This document shows positions 27,471-39,316 of a stretch of DNA of 64,000 nt, one piece after another. The stretch spans positions 32,574-96,573 of the forward strand of contig NZ_FNNZ01000021.1 of NCBI RefSeq assembly GCF_900106925.1, in the 5' to 3' direction. A program made the translations under genes and the position numbers. The first letter of the stretch is position 1. Every line of letters starts with the position of its first letter. The DNA comes from Thiocapsa roseopersicina. GTDB taxonomy: Bacteria > Pseudomonadota > Gammaproteobacteria > Chromatiales > Chromatiaceae. The notes beneath the pieces are model-generated. The model worked only from the letters and a program-made list of their open reading frames with translations. It was not told the origin of the DNA and ran no database searches.

Positions 27471-28997
27471 TCAAGCCGCGGAGCGCTCCTTCTTGCCGAG
27501 GACGGCCGCCGGATCGTCCGGGAGGCGCACGGCGTGCGCCTTGTGCGGCGAATCCTTCAGGCCCTTGGGGTTGGTATAGCGCTCGTTGAGCGTCTGTACG
27601 AAATTCTCGCAGTTCTGAAGCACCTCGTTGATCTGCGCACGGGCCTTGCCGCTCCAGCCGATCGGCCGGCCGATGATGACCGGGCGATAGAAACGTGTGT
27701 TCTTCCTGAAGGCAGACATCAGATTTCCCGGCGGGTTCTTGCGTGCAACCTGCTTTCTCAGCCAGGGCTCGACACTCATCGCGGCCAATTTGCGGACCGT
27801 GAAATGGGTGCCGACGGCAAGAACAATCAGCATCCCGATCAAGGCATCGCGGCCCCACGGGATCTGGCTCGTCAACACCTCCAGCCAGGCAGGCTCATAG
27901 GAGAGCCCGACCCAATGGCCCGCGCCGATGCTCCAATAGAGAAACAACACACCGACAAGCGCGATGAGTGCAGCGTTGACGAGCAGGGTGCGGGTGCGCC
28001 AGCGCCGCACGGCGCTTTGCAGAAGGGGCACGGCCTCGTGGCCGAAGGCGTTGGCGGTCTCGCGCAAGGCCGCGATGATGCGGTAGGCGCGCTCGATCTC
28101 CACGCGCTCCATGCGCAGGAAGATCTCGCCGAGGTCTTCGTCGCGCTTCTTCTCGAAGCGCCGACGCTTGTGCTCGTCCGGGATGCTGTTGGCGGCGTCC
28201 GGATTGTAGATGGTATAGAAGCGGCCCGCGGTCAGGCCGGCCTCGCCGATCGCGCGCAGCCAGGCCGCGACCACGTCCTCCGGGTTGTCCTCGTTGGCTG
28301 CGGTGTCGAGCTGATTGAGGATGTAGAGGAACTTGCCCGAATCGGCGCGGTGGATGGTGTCCTTTACCAAGTGCTTGAGGGTGTCGCGCATGGCACCCGG
28401 CTCGGGATGACGCGCGTCGAAAAAGACCAAGACGAGGTCGGACAGACCGATCATGTGATCGCTGATGCGCAGGATCGCCGTGCGCTGGGCGTCGGCGTCG
28501 AAGCCGGGCGAGTCGATCAGGATCTTGCCGCGCAGACGTTCGCTGCAGCAGGTCTTGAGCTGCAGATAGGCATCGATGCGTTTGCCTTCCCCGCCGGCGA
28601 CCTGCTCGATGTCGTGCGACATCTGATAAAAGGGAAAGCGCGGATCCGAGTCGAGCGAGACTCCCGGAAGCGAATGACTGACCTTCTCCGGACTGTAGAC
28701 GATGACTGTGAAGCGATCGTCGACGGCCTGATTGCCGGTGCGTTGCAGCTTCTGGCCGAGAAAATAATTGATGAAGGTCGATTTTCCCGCCGAGAAGGTG
28801 CCCAAGATCGAAATCAGCGGCCACCAGGGGATCTGGGTCGCGAACGACTGATTGGTGTCGAGCAGACCCGTCCCGTAAGCCACGCGGTCGATCGCCCGGA
28901 AGCTCTGCACGGCACTGAGCAGGACCGGGTTCTCTTGCTCCAGATGAGACTCCAGCTCCTGCATGCGCTGTTGAACGGCCTCGGCGGTAGACGGCAT
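27471..28997 (-). CDS. Dynamin-like/EHD-type membrane GTPase
   Basis: 508 residues; GAGGAGC upstream of the ATG. G1 P-loop GTFSAGKS (66-73), G3 DSPGFD (162-167), G4 NQLD (228-231). The Phe-Ser-Ala-Gly-Lys-Ser form of the P-loop is typical of dynamin/EHD relatives rather than small GTPases. A helical region follows, then two hydrophobic segments ([38 protein letters not shown]) that should embed in the inner membrane, and a basic C-terminus. Likely involved in membrane shaping or repair, by family. nadA follows within the same unit, with no obvious functional link. Confidence 0.82.
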   Translation of the reverse strand: MPSTAEAVQQRMQELESHLEQENPVLLSAVQSFRAIDRVAYGTGLLDTNQSFATQIPWWPLISILGTFSAGKSTFINYFLGQKLQRTGNQAVDDRFTVIVYSPEKVSHSLPGVSLDSDPRFPFYQMSHDIEQVAGGEGKRIDAYLQLKTCCSERLRGKILIDSPGFDADAQRTAILRISDHMIGLSDLVLVFFDARHPEPGAMRDTLKHLVKDTIHRADSGKFLYILNQLDTAANEDNPEDVVAAWLRAIGEAGLTAGRFYTIYNPDAANSIPDEHKRRRFEKKRDEDLGEIFLRMERVEIERAYRIIAALRETANAFGHEAVPLLQSAVRRWRTRTLLVNAALIALVGVLFLYWSIGAGHWVGLSYEPAWLEVLTSQIPWGRDALIGMLIVLAVGTHFTVRKLAAMSVEPWLRKQVARKNPPGNLMSAFRKNTRFYRPVIIGRPIGWSGKARAQINEVLQNCENFVQTLNERYTNPKGLKDSPHKAHAVRLPDDPAAVLGKKERSAA

Positions 28998-29537
28998 AGG
29001 GTCAGCTCCTCGATCTGGATCACAACGGTTCGCTTAAGGGGTAATGCAAAGACGGCAAGGCAATCGGAACAACGGCGTCCGAGGCGCTCGACGTGATTGC
29101 CGGCAGGCTAAAACGGTCACATCTGCCGAACCGATCCGGCCCCGACCGCAGTGGCGCATGATGTTACACTGAAGTTCGGCGAGATGGATAGCCGGTCACG
29201 GGCTAGGGTTAATCGGATTGGAACCGGCTCGCGAGCACGGCGACGGCGGCATTGCTTGGCGGCCTCGAACGCCTCGCTGCCGCGTGCGTTGCGTAGAGCC
29301 GGCGTTCGTCGGCTTGAATGTCGAGCGTTGTCGAAGGCATACTGCGGCACTGCGCCGTCCGGAGAATGAAAAGACAACGCGGCACTGAGCAGGCCAAAGG
29401 CGCCCGGGCTCGGATGCTGCGGATCCGCAACGGATGAGCGCCGGACCCACGAGGCTGTCCGGTGTCCACGGCAGGTCCGAACGCCATAGCGCCAATCGGA
29501 CGTGCGACAAAAAACCCAGCGTTTGGTGTGCGATCCG
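28998..29537. promoter_or_regulatory. Divergent leader between the GTPase and RND genes
   Basis: 540 bp with GC content close to that of the coding DNA. Several frames are open here, but none has a start site plus recognisable protein features, and I call no gene. Promoters for both directions must lie here; no clear -35/-10 pair is seen. Confidence 0.35.
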
Positions 29538-30704
29538 ATGTCAATACAGTTTCGAACCGCCCGTTTTGCGTGCACGCTCGCCGTTGCCGCTGTCGTCTCG
29601 TCGGGCCCGGTCCAGGCCCAGATGCAGGCCGAAATCGGCGAGACCTTCGTCGTTCAGCAGGCGCAGGGCGCACCCACCGTCTCCTTGGGCGGCAGTGTGG
29701 TCCCTTATAAGGAGGTGACGCTTGCCGCGCAGCTGCCGGGGCGCATCACCTTCATCGCCGGCCGCGAGGGCGACACCTTCAAGGAGAAGGATCTACTCGT
29801 GGCGATCGGCGACGAGGAGCTGCTCGCGAATCGACGCGCACTGCTCGCGCAGATGGCGAGCGCCGATGCCCAACTGCGCAATGCAGGCGTTCAATACTCC
29901 AGAGAGATCTACTCGCCGCAGTCGCGTTCCGCGATGGGCGGGATGGGGCTGCCGAATCTGTTCGATCAGATGTTCACGGGACCGGCCGAGAGCTTCGTCG
30001 GGGAGCGTGATCGCACCGCCGAGCGCTCGGCCGATCTCTTCGCCTCGGGGATTCAGATTCAGGAGGCGCAGAACGCCATGATGCGACTCCAGGCGGAGCT
30101 TCAGGCACTCGACTCGAAGATTCGCGATGCCCGCAGCATCGCGCCTTTCGACGGGGTGATCGTGCGCAAACTCGTCGAGGTCGGCGACACCATCCAGCCC
30201 GGGCAACCCATGCTCAACTACGCCGACGTGGAATACCTTCAGGTCGAGGTCGATGTCCCGGCGCGCCTGCGTCCGGGCCTACGCGACGGGATGATGGTCC
30301 AAGCCGAGCTTGACCCGGACAACCGGCGCGTACCTGTCCGGGTGGCGCAGATCTTCCCGATGGCCGATCCGCAGCGTCACACCGTCAAGATCAAGTTCGA
30401 TCTCCCGCAGGGCGTATCCGAGCCCGGGATGTACGCCAAGGTGCTGGTGCCGGACCTGAACGCGCCGGCGCGTGCCAATCCGGTCATCCCGAGCAGCGCG
30501 GTGCGCTACAACGGCAGTTTGCCCGGCGTCTATGTCTTGAGCGAGCGGGGCGAGCCTCAGCTGCGCTTGATCCGCGTCGGCGAGGAGCTGCCCGGCGGGA
30601 TGGTGACCATTCTGAGCGGGCTTCGTGCCGGCGAGAGTGTCCTCACGAATCCCGGTCCCCGCGTCACGGCCGGTTGGGCGAGCGGCACACCCGCGGATCG
30701 CTGA
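29538..30704 (+). CDS. RND efflux periplasmic adaptor (membrane fusion protein)
   Basis: 388 residues from the ATG at 29538, which opens directly on a Sec signal peptide (FACTLAVAAVVSSGPVQAQ); a GTG 12 codons upstream gives a poorer signal. Lipoyl halves ITFIAGREGDTFKEKDLLVA and IAPFDGVIVRKLVEVGDTIQ flank an unusually long helical insertion. Beta-barrel and membrane-proximal domains follow (VEVDVPARLRPGLRDGMMVQ). It links the RND pump encoded next to an outer-membrane channel; no channel gene is adjacent, so it may use MdtP or another TolC. Confidence 0.87.
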   Translation: MSIQFRTARFACTLAVAAVVSSGPVQAQMQAEIGETFVVQQAQGAPTVSLGGSVVPYKEVTLAAQLPGRITFIAGREGDTFKEKDLLVAIGDEELLANRRALLAQMASADAQLRNAGVQYSREIYSPQSRSAMGGMGLPNLFDQMFTGPAESFVGERDRTAERSADLFASGIQIQEAQNAMMRLQAELQALDSKIRDARSIAPFDGVIVRKLVEVGDTIQPGQPMLNYADVEYLQVEVDVPARLRPGLRDGMMVQAELDPDNRRVPVRVAQIFPMADPQRHTVKIKFDLPQGVSEPGMYAKVLVPDLNAPARANPVIPSSAVRYNGSLPGVYVLSERGEPQLRLIRVGEELPGGMVTILSGLRAGESVLTNPGPRVTAGWASGTPADR

Positions 30705-30724
30705 CAACCGCTCCCTTTAGCCCC

Positions 30725-30745
30725 GGCGATCGCCCCGCGATCGCC
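30725..30745. terminator. Hairpin between adaptor and pump genes
   Basis: GGCGATCG (30725-30732) pairs with CGATCGCC (30738-30745) around a 5-nt loop, in the 95-bp gap between the RND adaptor and the pump. No T-tract; it may stabilise or attenuate the transcript rather than end it. Confidence 0.4.
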
Positions 30746-30799
30746 TGTGCAATCCATGTCGCAGCGATGCGGCGCAGGCCCGGTTAATCTGGATTCGAC

Positions 30800-34627
<3,828 letters not shown>

Positions 34628-34641
34628 TGTATCGGCGACGA

Positions 34642-34670
34642 CCCGCGTCTTTCTTACGAACGGACGCGGG
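34642..34670 (+). terminator. Putative terminator hairpin after the RND pump gene
   Basis: CCCGCGTC (34642-34649) pairs with GACGCGGG (34663-34670) across a 13-nt loop, 15 bp past the stop codon. No strong T-tract. Confidence 0.45.
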
Positions 34671-34787
34671 GCCGGGTTCGGACCTCGACAGAGCGCGATG
34701 CGTGCAGCACCGGCGATGCCTCGGGTCCATCGCGAGACCTGGCGCGGTGCAGAGGACATCACCTGACAACGGATTAAAGGTCGCGCT

Positions 34788-35576
34788 ATGACGCCTTTCT
34801 CGATCGTCGCCGGGCTGCTGCTTGGTTTGGTCTCCGCAACGGCGCATCAGGGGGCATTCGCGGCGGAGTCTTGGAGGCAGGCTCGACAACCGACATGGGG
34901 CGACGAACCGGTTTATTCCGATGGATACGAGATGCAGCGGTCGGAGTTTGATAGCGGCTCGCACGATCCTTACGAGTACAGAGACGATGATTTGCGCCGC
35001 AACGATGATAGGACCTGGACAGGATCCGGGTACGCCGGCTACGACATCGCTCCGGGGGCGGGCAGTGAGCTCGACGGATTCGTCGACCGCGACGGGCGCT
35101 GGGTGGAGGGCGGCCGAGAGCCGGCGAAACGCTATCGCGGCGACCCCTCTGGCCCCCCTGTAATAGGCCGGTATTCCGACGCGACCTCGCCCTCGATCTC
35201 GACCGGGACGGTGTCCACCGAGCCTTGGGTCGATCTCGACGCACGGACAGTGCAGGGAGGTTGGCGCGAATCCTCACCGGGCCCGTCGCCGTGGGGCGAG
35301 GGTGCCGCACCGGTCTCCCCGCAGCCGGAATATCGGTTTCGCGGTGACCCGCAGCCGTGGTCGGGCCGCTGGAGCGGGCAAGGGGAGACGCCGGGATACA
35401 GGTTCCGACCGCTGACGGGTCAGGAGGCGGAGCAGCGCGCGCAAACGCCGGGCTGGCGTCCGCTGGAGCCGGACCGCGACGACCGGGGCGGGCGGACTCG
35501 AGCCCCCGCGGGACTGATGGACGCGCTGACGCCGCCGCCTCGGACGTTCGGCTTCGAGCCGGCGCCTTGGCCTTGA
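34788..35576 (+). CDS. Secreted hypothetical protein with RFRGD-type repeats
   Basis: 262 residues with a Sec signal peptide (IVAGLLLGLVSATAHQGAFA). The mature part is low in hydrophobic residues and rich in Gly, Pro, Asp, Arg and Trp. A short motif recurs: RYRGDPSGPP, YRFRGDPQPWSG and YRFRPLTGQE. It is probably natively flexible and periplasmic or surface-exposed. I do not recognise the family. It stands alone between the RND operon and the DUF4412 gene. Confidence 0.7.
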   Translation: MTPFSIVAGLLLGLVSATAHQGAFAAESWRQARQPTWGDEPVYSDGYEMQRSEFDSGSHDPYEYRDDDLRRNDDRTWTGSGYAGYDIAPGAGSELDGFVDRDGRWVEGGREPAKRYRGDPSGPPVIGRYSDATSPSISTGTVSTEPWVDLDARTVQGGWRESSPGPSPWGEGAAPVSPQPEYRFRGDPQPWSGRWSGQGETPGYRFRPLTGQEAEQRAQTPGWRPLEPDRDDRGGRTRAPAGLMDALTPPPRTFGFEPAPWP

Positions 35577-35743
35577 TCCGGCTCGCCCGAACCCTTGCTG
35601 CCGAGCTCGCCCCCTGCTACGCGATTGCGGCCATGCCGATCGGCATCGGCGCGGGTGCGATGCACGAGCAGCCTTAAGTGACCCCGATCACGGGGCGGGG
35701 TGTCATCATGACTGATCACCGATCGATGGGAGGATAAGACAAG

Positions 35744-36514
35744 ATGAGAACGCAAACGCAGGCTGTGTTGGGTATCGCGCTCGCATCCGCCTTGGCGGCC
35801 ACGGCGCACGCGGAGATCTCGGGTGTCCAGTTCTCCGCCGACATGATCAGTCAAGGTCCGGACGGGCAGGCCGAAACCGTCAAGATGTTCGTGGGCGACG
35901 GCCGGATGCGCAAGGAGATGACGCAGCAGGGTCAAGAGGTAGTTCAGATCATCGATCAGAATCGCGGGATGATGTGGGTCATCTTCCCTGAGCGGCAGAC
36001 CTACATGGAGCAAGGAGGGCCGCCTGGCGAAGACGCACCCGCACCGGCGCCGACCCCGACCGCGGAGAACGATCCCTGCGCCGGTATGGCCGGCCTGACC
36101 TGTAGACGTGTCGGCGAGGAGGCGGTCGGAGGGCGGGCCGCGGTGAAATGGGAAATGGTCATGACCCACGAAGGCCAGTCCATGAACGGAACCCTCTGGA
36201 TCGACGCCGAGCGCGCGATTCCGCTGAAACACGAGATGTCCAACGGCGAGAAGATGGAGCTCGTGATGGTCGGCACCGAAACCATGGAAGGCCGTCAGGT
36301 CGAGAAATGGGAGATGACCACGACCGCGCCGGATCAGCCGCCGACTCGGGTTTTGCAATGGTACGATCCGGAGTTGAAGCTGTCGGTCCGAGAGGAGTTT
36401 CCGGGCGGCGGCATGCGCGAGCTCAAGTCGATCCGGATCGGCGACCAGCCTGACCATCTGTTTGCGGTGCCCGCCGGGTACACGCGCATGGAGATGCCCC
36501 AGCCCGGCCAATAG
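35744..36514 (+). CDS. Secreted DUF4412-like protein
   Basis: 256 residues; GGAGG upstream of the ATG and a clear signal peptide (LGIALASALAATAHAEI). The beta-rich body has DUF4412/LolA-like features: a strand run ending MFVGDGRMRKEM, IIDQNRGMMWVIFPERQTYM, WIDAERAIPLKHEM and a final PAGYTRMEMP. A Pro/Ala-rich insertion (APAPAPTPTAENDPCA) and two Cys near residues 108-118 divide it. Likely periplasmic and possibly hydrophobic-ligand binding by fold; function unknown. Confidence 0.75.
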   Translation: MRTQTQAVLGIALASALAATAHAEISGVQFSADMISQGPDGQAETVKMFVGDGRMRKEMTQQGQEVVQIIDQNRGMMWVIFPERQTYMEQGGPPGEDAPAPAPTPTAENDPCAGMAGLTCRRVGEEAVGGRAAVKWEMVMTHEGQSMNGTLWIDAERAIPLKHEMSNGEKMELVMVGTETMEGRQVEKWEMTTTAPDQPPTRVLQWYDPELKLSVREEFPGGGMRELKSIRIGDQPDHLFAVPAGYTRMEMPQPGQ

Positions 36515-36560
36515 TCGCTCGGGGCGGCATCGGGGATGAACGCGGACGCGGAAGCACGGC

Positions 36561-37193
36561 ATGATCACGATCGTCGGAAGTCTTAAGGGCGGTTCGGGCA
36601 AGAGCACCTTGACCTTCAATCTGGGGGTCTGGCTCTCGATGGCGGGCGTGAAGGTCCAACTGATCGATGCGGATCCTCAGGCGACCCTGACCGACGTCAT
36701 CGACGTGCGCAAGGAAGAGGGCTTCGATCCCGTCCTGAAGGCGTCCGACAAGCGCGCCCTGGCACCCGAGCAATTGAAGGCCGCCGACGAGACCCTCATC
36801 GACGTCGGGACCTCGGACATGGAGAGCCTGCGTACGGCGCTTGCGCGGTGCGACCGCGTCGTCGTTCCGGTCCCGCCGTCGCAGGCCGATATCTGGTCGA
36901 CCCAGCGTTTCATCCAGTTGATTGCCTCGGTCGAGCGAGAGACGCCTCCCGACATCATCGGGTTCATCAATCGGGGCGACACCCATCACGCAGTTCGCGA
37001 GACCAACGAGGCCGCAGCCGCGCTGGTCTCGCTCCAGGGTATTCGCTTCATCAAGCCGAGGCTCTCGCAACGCACCGTCTTTCGGCGCTCGTTCAGCGAG
37101 GGCTTGGCGGTGTTCGAGCTGGAGTCACGCGGCAAGGCGGCGCGGGAGTTTCTCGGGCTGGCCGCGACGCTCTATCCGCACCTTGTCAGTTGA
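36561..37193 (+). CDS. ParA/MinD-family ATPase
   Basis: 210 residues. Deviant Walker A KGGSGKST at residues 9-16, then LIDADPQATLTDVID (switch I region), TLIDVGTSDMESLRTAL (Walker B) and a C-terminal membrane- or DNA-binding-like helix. No parB or centromere-like repeat lies next to it, so this is an orphan ParA, the type that positions protein complexes rather than chromosomes. Its partner may be the small Met-rich membrane protein downstream, but a 374-bp gap separates them. Confidence 0.85.
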   Translation: MITIVGSLKGGSGKSTLTFNLGVWLSMAGVKVQLIDADPQATLTDVIDVRKEEGFDPVLKASDKRALAPEQLKAADETLIDVGTSDMESLRTALARCDRVVVPVPPSQADIWSTQRFIQLIASVERETPPDIIGFINRGDTHHAVRETNEAAAALVSLQGIRFIKPRLSQRTVFRRSFSEGLAVFELESRGKAAREFLGLAATLYPHLVS

Positions 37194-37567
37194 ACCGCCG
37201 ACGCGAGGTCCGTTCGTTTCAGGCCTGCCTGCGTGGCGGTCGGTCACGTTGTGAGTCTGATCCGTCCACGGTGATCGGTTCGCCTTGTCGCATGCGGCAA
37301 TTCTGTTAAGCTCTTGAGACAACGGGAGCGGGGACGGATAGTTAATCGCCTGCACGCAATCATGCGCGAGCGAATAGCCTTGCTTTTAAAGAGGTTTGAG
37401 TTGCTTTGTTTGAATCCCAGACTCAGCTTCCGGTAGAGCCCCGTATGTTGCAGTGCCTTTCGCTTTGCGGGAGGCCATTATCGCGAAAAGAGTGCATGTG
37501 ATCCTGGGCGGTAACGCGCCGACCATGTTGACTTTTTTCATCAACTGATCAAGAACCGGCCCGAATC
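37194..37567. promoter_or_regulatory. AT-richer intergenic leader
   Basis: 374 bp with lower GC than its surroundings. Contains an inverted repeat GTTGA-N9-TCAAC (37527-37545), whose left arm overlaps TTGACT, a possible -35 element. A second -35-like TTGTCG at 37285 is followed by TAAGCT after 16 bp. Probably the promoter region of the Met-rich protein gene. No gene is supported here. Confidence 0.4.
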
Positions 37568-38113
37568 ATGGCGCAGAACGAGATCCCGAGGACCGATGCC
37601 TCCCCGGATGGCGAGGTATCGAACGAGCAAGCGGAGGCCGATGCGCGCGCCGCGGGCGTCACCGAGGTTCAGCTGCATGCCTTTGCGATCGATCGCCTGT
37701 CCCAGGCATTCGAAACCAGCGCAAAGCGCTGGGAGCTGATCGTCTATCCCAGTCTGTTCGCCTTCATCATCCTTGCGGCCTACGGGTTCTACCTGGTTTT
37801 CAGTCTCGCCAAGGACGTCCACTATCTAGCCATCAGTGTCGACACCAACATGACGGTGCTGGCCAGCAACATGCAGTCGATCTCCGACAACATGGGACAG
37901 ATGAGTGCGAATGTTCGAACCATGGCGGTGAGCGTGGACTCAATGGCTCGGGATGTGAACACCCTGGAGCCCATGCTGACGAGCATTCAGACGATGGATC
38001 GTTCGATACAGGCGATGACCATGTCGACCTCGTCCATGCGCAACGACATGGCGGGCATGAATCAAAGCATCGGCCGCCCGATGCAGTTCATGAATTGGTT
38101 CATGCCTTGGTGA
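37568..38113 (+). CDS. Met-rich coiled-coil membrane protein of unknown function
   Basis: 181 residues. A polar N-terminus of about 55 residues precedes one membrane helix (LIVYPSLFAFIILAAYGFYL). After it comes a long helical region with heptad-like spacing and about 19 Met in the last 88 residues (for example MQSISDNMGQMSANVRTMAV, MTMSTSSMRNDMAGMNQSIG), ending in MNWFMPW. The soluble part is likely periplasmic and coiled-coil. It looks like a simplified methyl-accepting or tethering protein without known domains. I do not recognise a named family. Confidence 0.72.
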   Translation: MAQNEIPRTDASPDGEVSNEQAEADARAAGVTEVQLHAFAIDRLSQAFETSAKRWELIVYPSLFAFIILAAYGFYLVFSLAKDVHYLAISVDTNMTVLASNMQSISDNMGQMSANVRTMAVSVDSMARDVNTLEPMLTSIQTMDRSIQAMTMSTSSMRNDMAGMNQSIGRPMQFMNWFMPW

Positions 38114-38154
38114 TCGATCGCGATCCCTGCCCGGGTGCTTAGAGCGATTACGGG

Positions 38155-39126
38155 TTGGAGTTGATCGTGCACCCGGGTCTCCCCGAATCAGTCCGACTGA
38201 TCGTCGCGATCTCCTCGCGCGCGCTCTTCGACCTCAGCGAGTCTCACCAGGTGTTCGAGACGCAGGGTGTCGATGCCTATCGTGACTATCAAGTCGCGCA
38301 CGAGAGCGACATCCTCGAGCCCGGTGTCGCCTTCGCGCTCGCCAAAAAGCTCATGAGCCTCAATGCAGCCCTGGGTGATCGGGGGCGCGTCGAGGTCATC
38401 CTGATTTCGCGCAACAGCTCGGATACCGGGCTGCGCGTCCTGACCTCGGCACATCACCACGGTCTGGATATCGCCCGCGCCGCCTTTACGGGCGGGGCGA
38501 GTCCCTACCGCTACGTGTCCGCCTTCGGTGCGCATCTGTTCTTGTCCGCAGATCCGAGGGACGTGCGCTCGGCCTTGAATGCAGGGTGTGCTGCGGCCAC
38601 CGTTTTGCCGGCGGCCTTTCCGTCGGGCCCGGAGGAAGATGAGCAGGTTCGAATCGCGTTCGACGGCGATGCGGTGCTGTTCTCCGACGACGCCGAAAAA
38701 CTCTTCCGTCGTGAAGGGCTCGAGGTCTTCAACGCGACCGAGCTGGCCGCCGCGCATGAGCCGCTACCGGGCGGTCCTTTCAAGGGCTTGCTGGTGGCGA
38801 TCCATCAACTCCAGGCCCTTTTTCCGCCCGAGGCATCGCCGCTGCGCACCGCGCTTGTGACCTCGCGCGGTGCGCCTTCGCACGAGCGGGTGATCCGCAC
38901 CTTGCGTGCTTGGGATATCCGCATCGACGAGGCACTTTTTCTCGGCGGGCTCGAGAAGGGGCGTTTTCTCGCGGCCTTCGACGCGGACATCTTCTTCGAC
39001 GATCAGCGCGTCCATTGTGACGCGGCGAGGCGTCATGTGGCGACCGGCCATGTTCCGCACGGTGTCGCCAATATCGAGACCGACCCGCCGAACCGAACCG
39101 CAGAGCCCGCAGACAACCCCGGCTAA
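38155..39126 (+). CDS. Cytosolic 5'-nucleotidase
   Basis: 323 residues if started at the TTG at 38155; a GTG at 38167 is an alternative, and no ATG fits. Matches the PF06189 5'-nucleotidase family: IVAISSRALFDLSESHQVFE at the N-terminus, VILISRNSSDTGLRV, and the HAD-like RIAFDGDAVLFSDDAE. It dephosphorylates nucleoside 5'-monophosphates in the cytoplasm. Its stop TAA (39124-39126) is the first codon-sized unit of repeat copy E. Confidence 0.85.
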   Translation: MELIVHPGLPESVRLIVAISSRALFDLSESHQVFETQGVDAYRDYQVAHESDILEPGVAFALAKKLMSLNAALGDRGRVEVILISRNSSDTGLRVLTSAHHHGLDIARAAFTGGASPYRYVSAFGAHLFLSADPRDVRSALNAGCAAATVLPAAFPSGPEEDEQVRIAFDGDAVLFSDDAEKLFRREGLEVFNATELAAAHEPLPGGPFKGLLVAIHQLQALFPPEASPLRTALVTSRGAPSHERVIRTLRAWDIRIDEALFLGGLEKGRFLAAFDADIFFDDQRVHCDAARRHVATGHVPHGVANIETDPPNRTAEPADNPG

Positions 39127-39208
39127 ACCGCGTCCAGAGCGCTATGTTCCGTTTTGAGTGAGTCCAGCGGTTCGTGCACCCCTGGCATCTCGGCGGTGAC
39201 GCGGTTTA
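39124..39208 (+). repeat. Dispersed inverted-end element, copy E (left half of a pair)
   Basis: 85 bp with perfect 11-bp ends TAAACCGCGTC and GACGCGGTTTA. The head TAAACCGCGTCCAGAGCG matches A, D and F'. Left terminal TAA is the 5'-nucleotidase stop codon. A 23-bp AT-rich spacer separates it from E'. Confidence 0.87.
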
Positions 39209-39231
39209 GACTTTCATATTTTTCAATCTCC

Positions 39232-39316
39232 TAAACTGCGTCGACTCCAGCGTTGGCGATCGCTCGAAGGCCGATCCAATCCTGCAAACATCGCATATCG
39301 TAACGGGCGCAGTTTA
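39232..39316 (-). repeat. Dispersed inverted-end element, copy E' (right half of a pair)
   Basis: 85 bp with ends TAAACTGCG and CGCAGTTTA: the C-to-T change in one arm is matched by G-to-A in the other, a compensatory pair. Right terminal TTA (39314-39316) is the TAA stop of the FimX-like gene. Orientation opposite to E. Confidence 0.87.

Noticed and set aside
36561..37193. A plasmid or chromosomal partition locus
   Set aside because: No parB and no clustered parS-like palindromes around the ParA gene; it looks like an orphan positioning ATPase.
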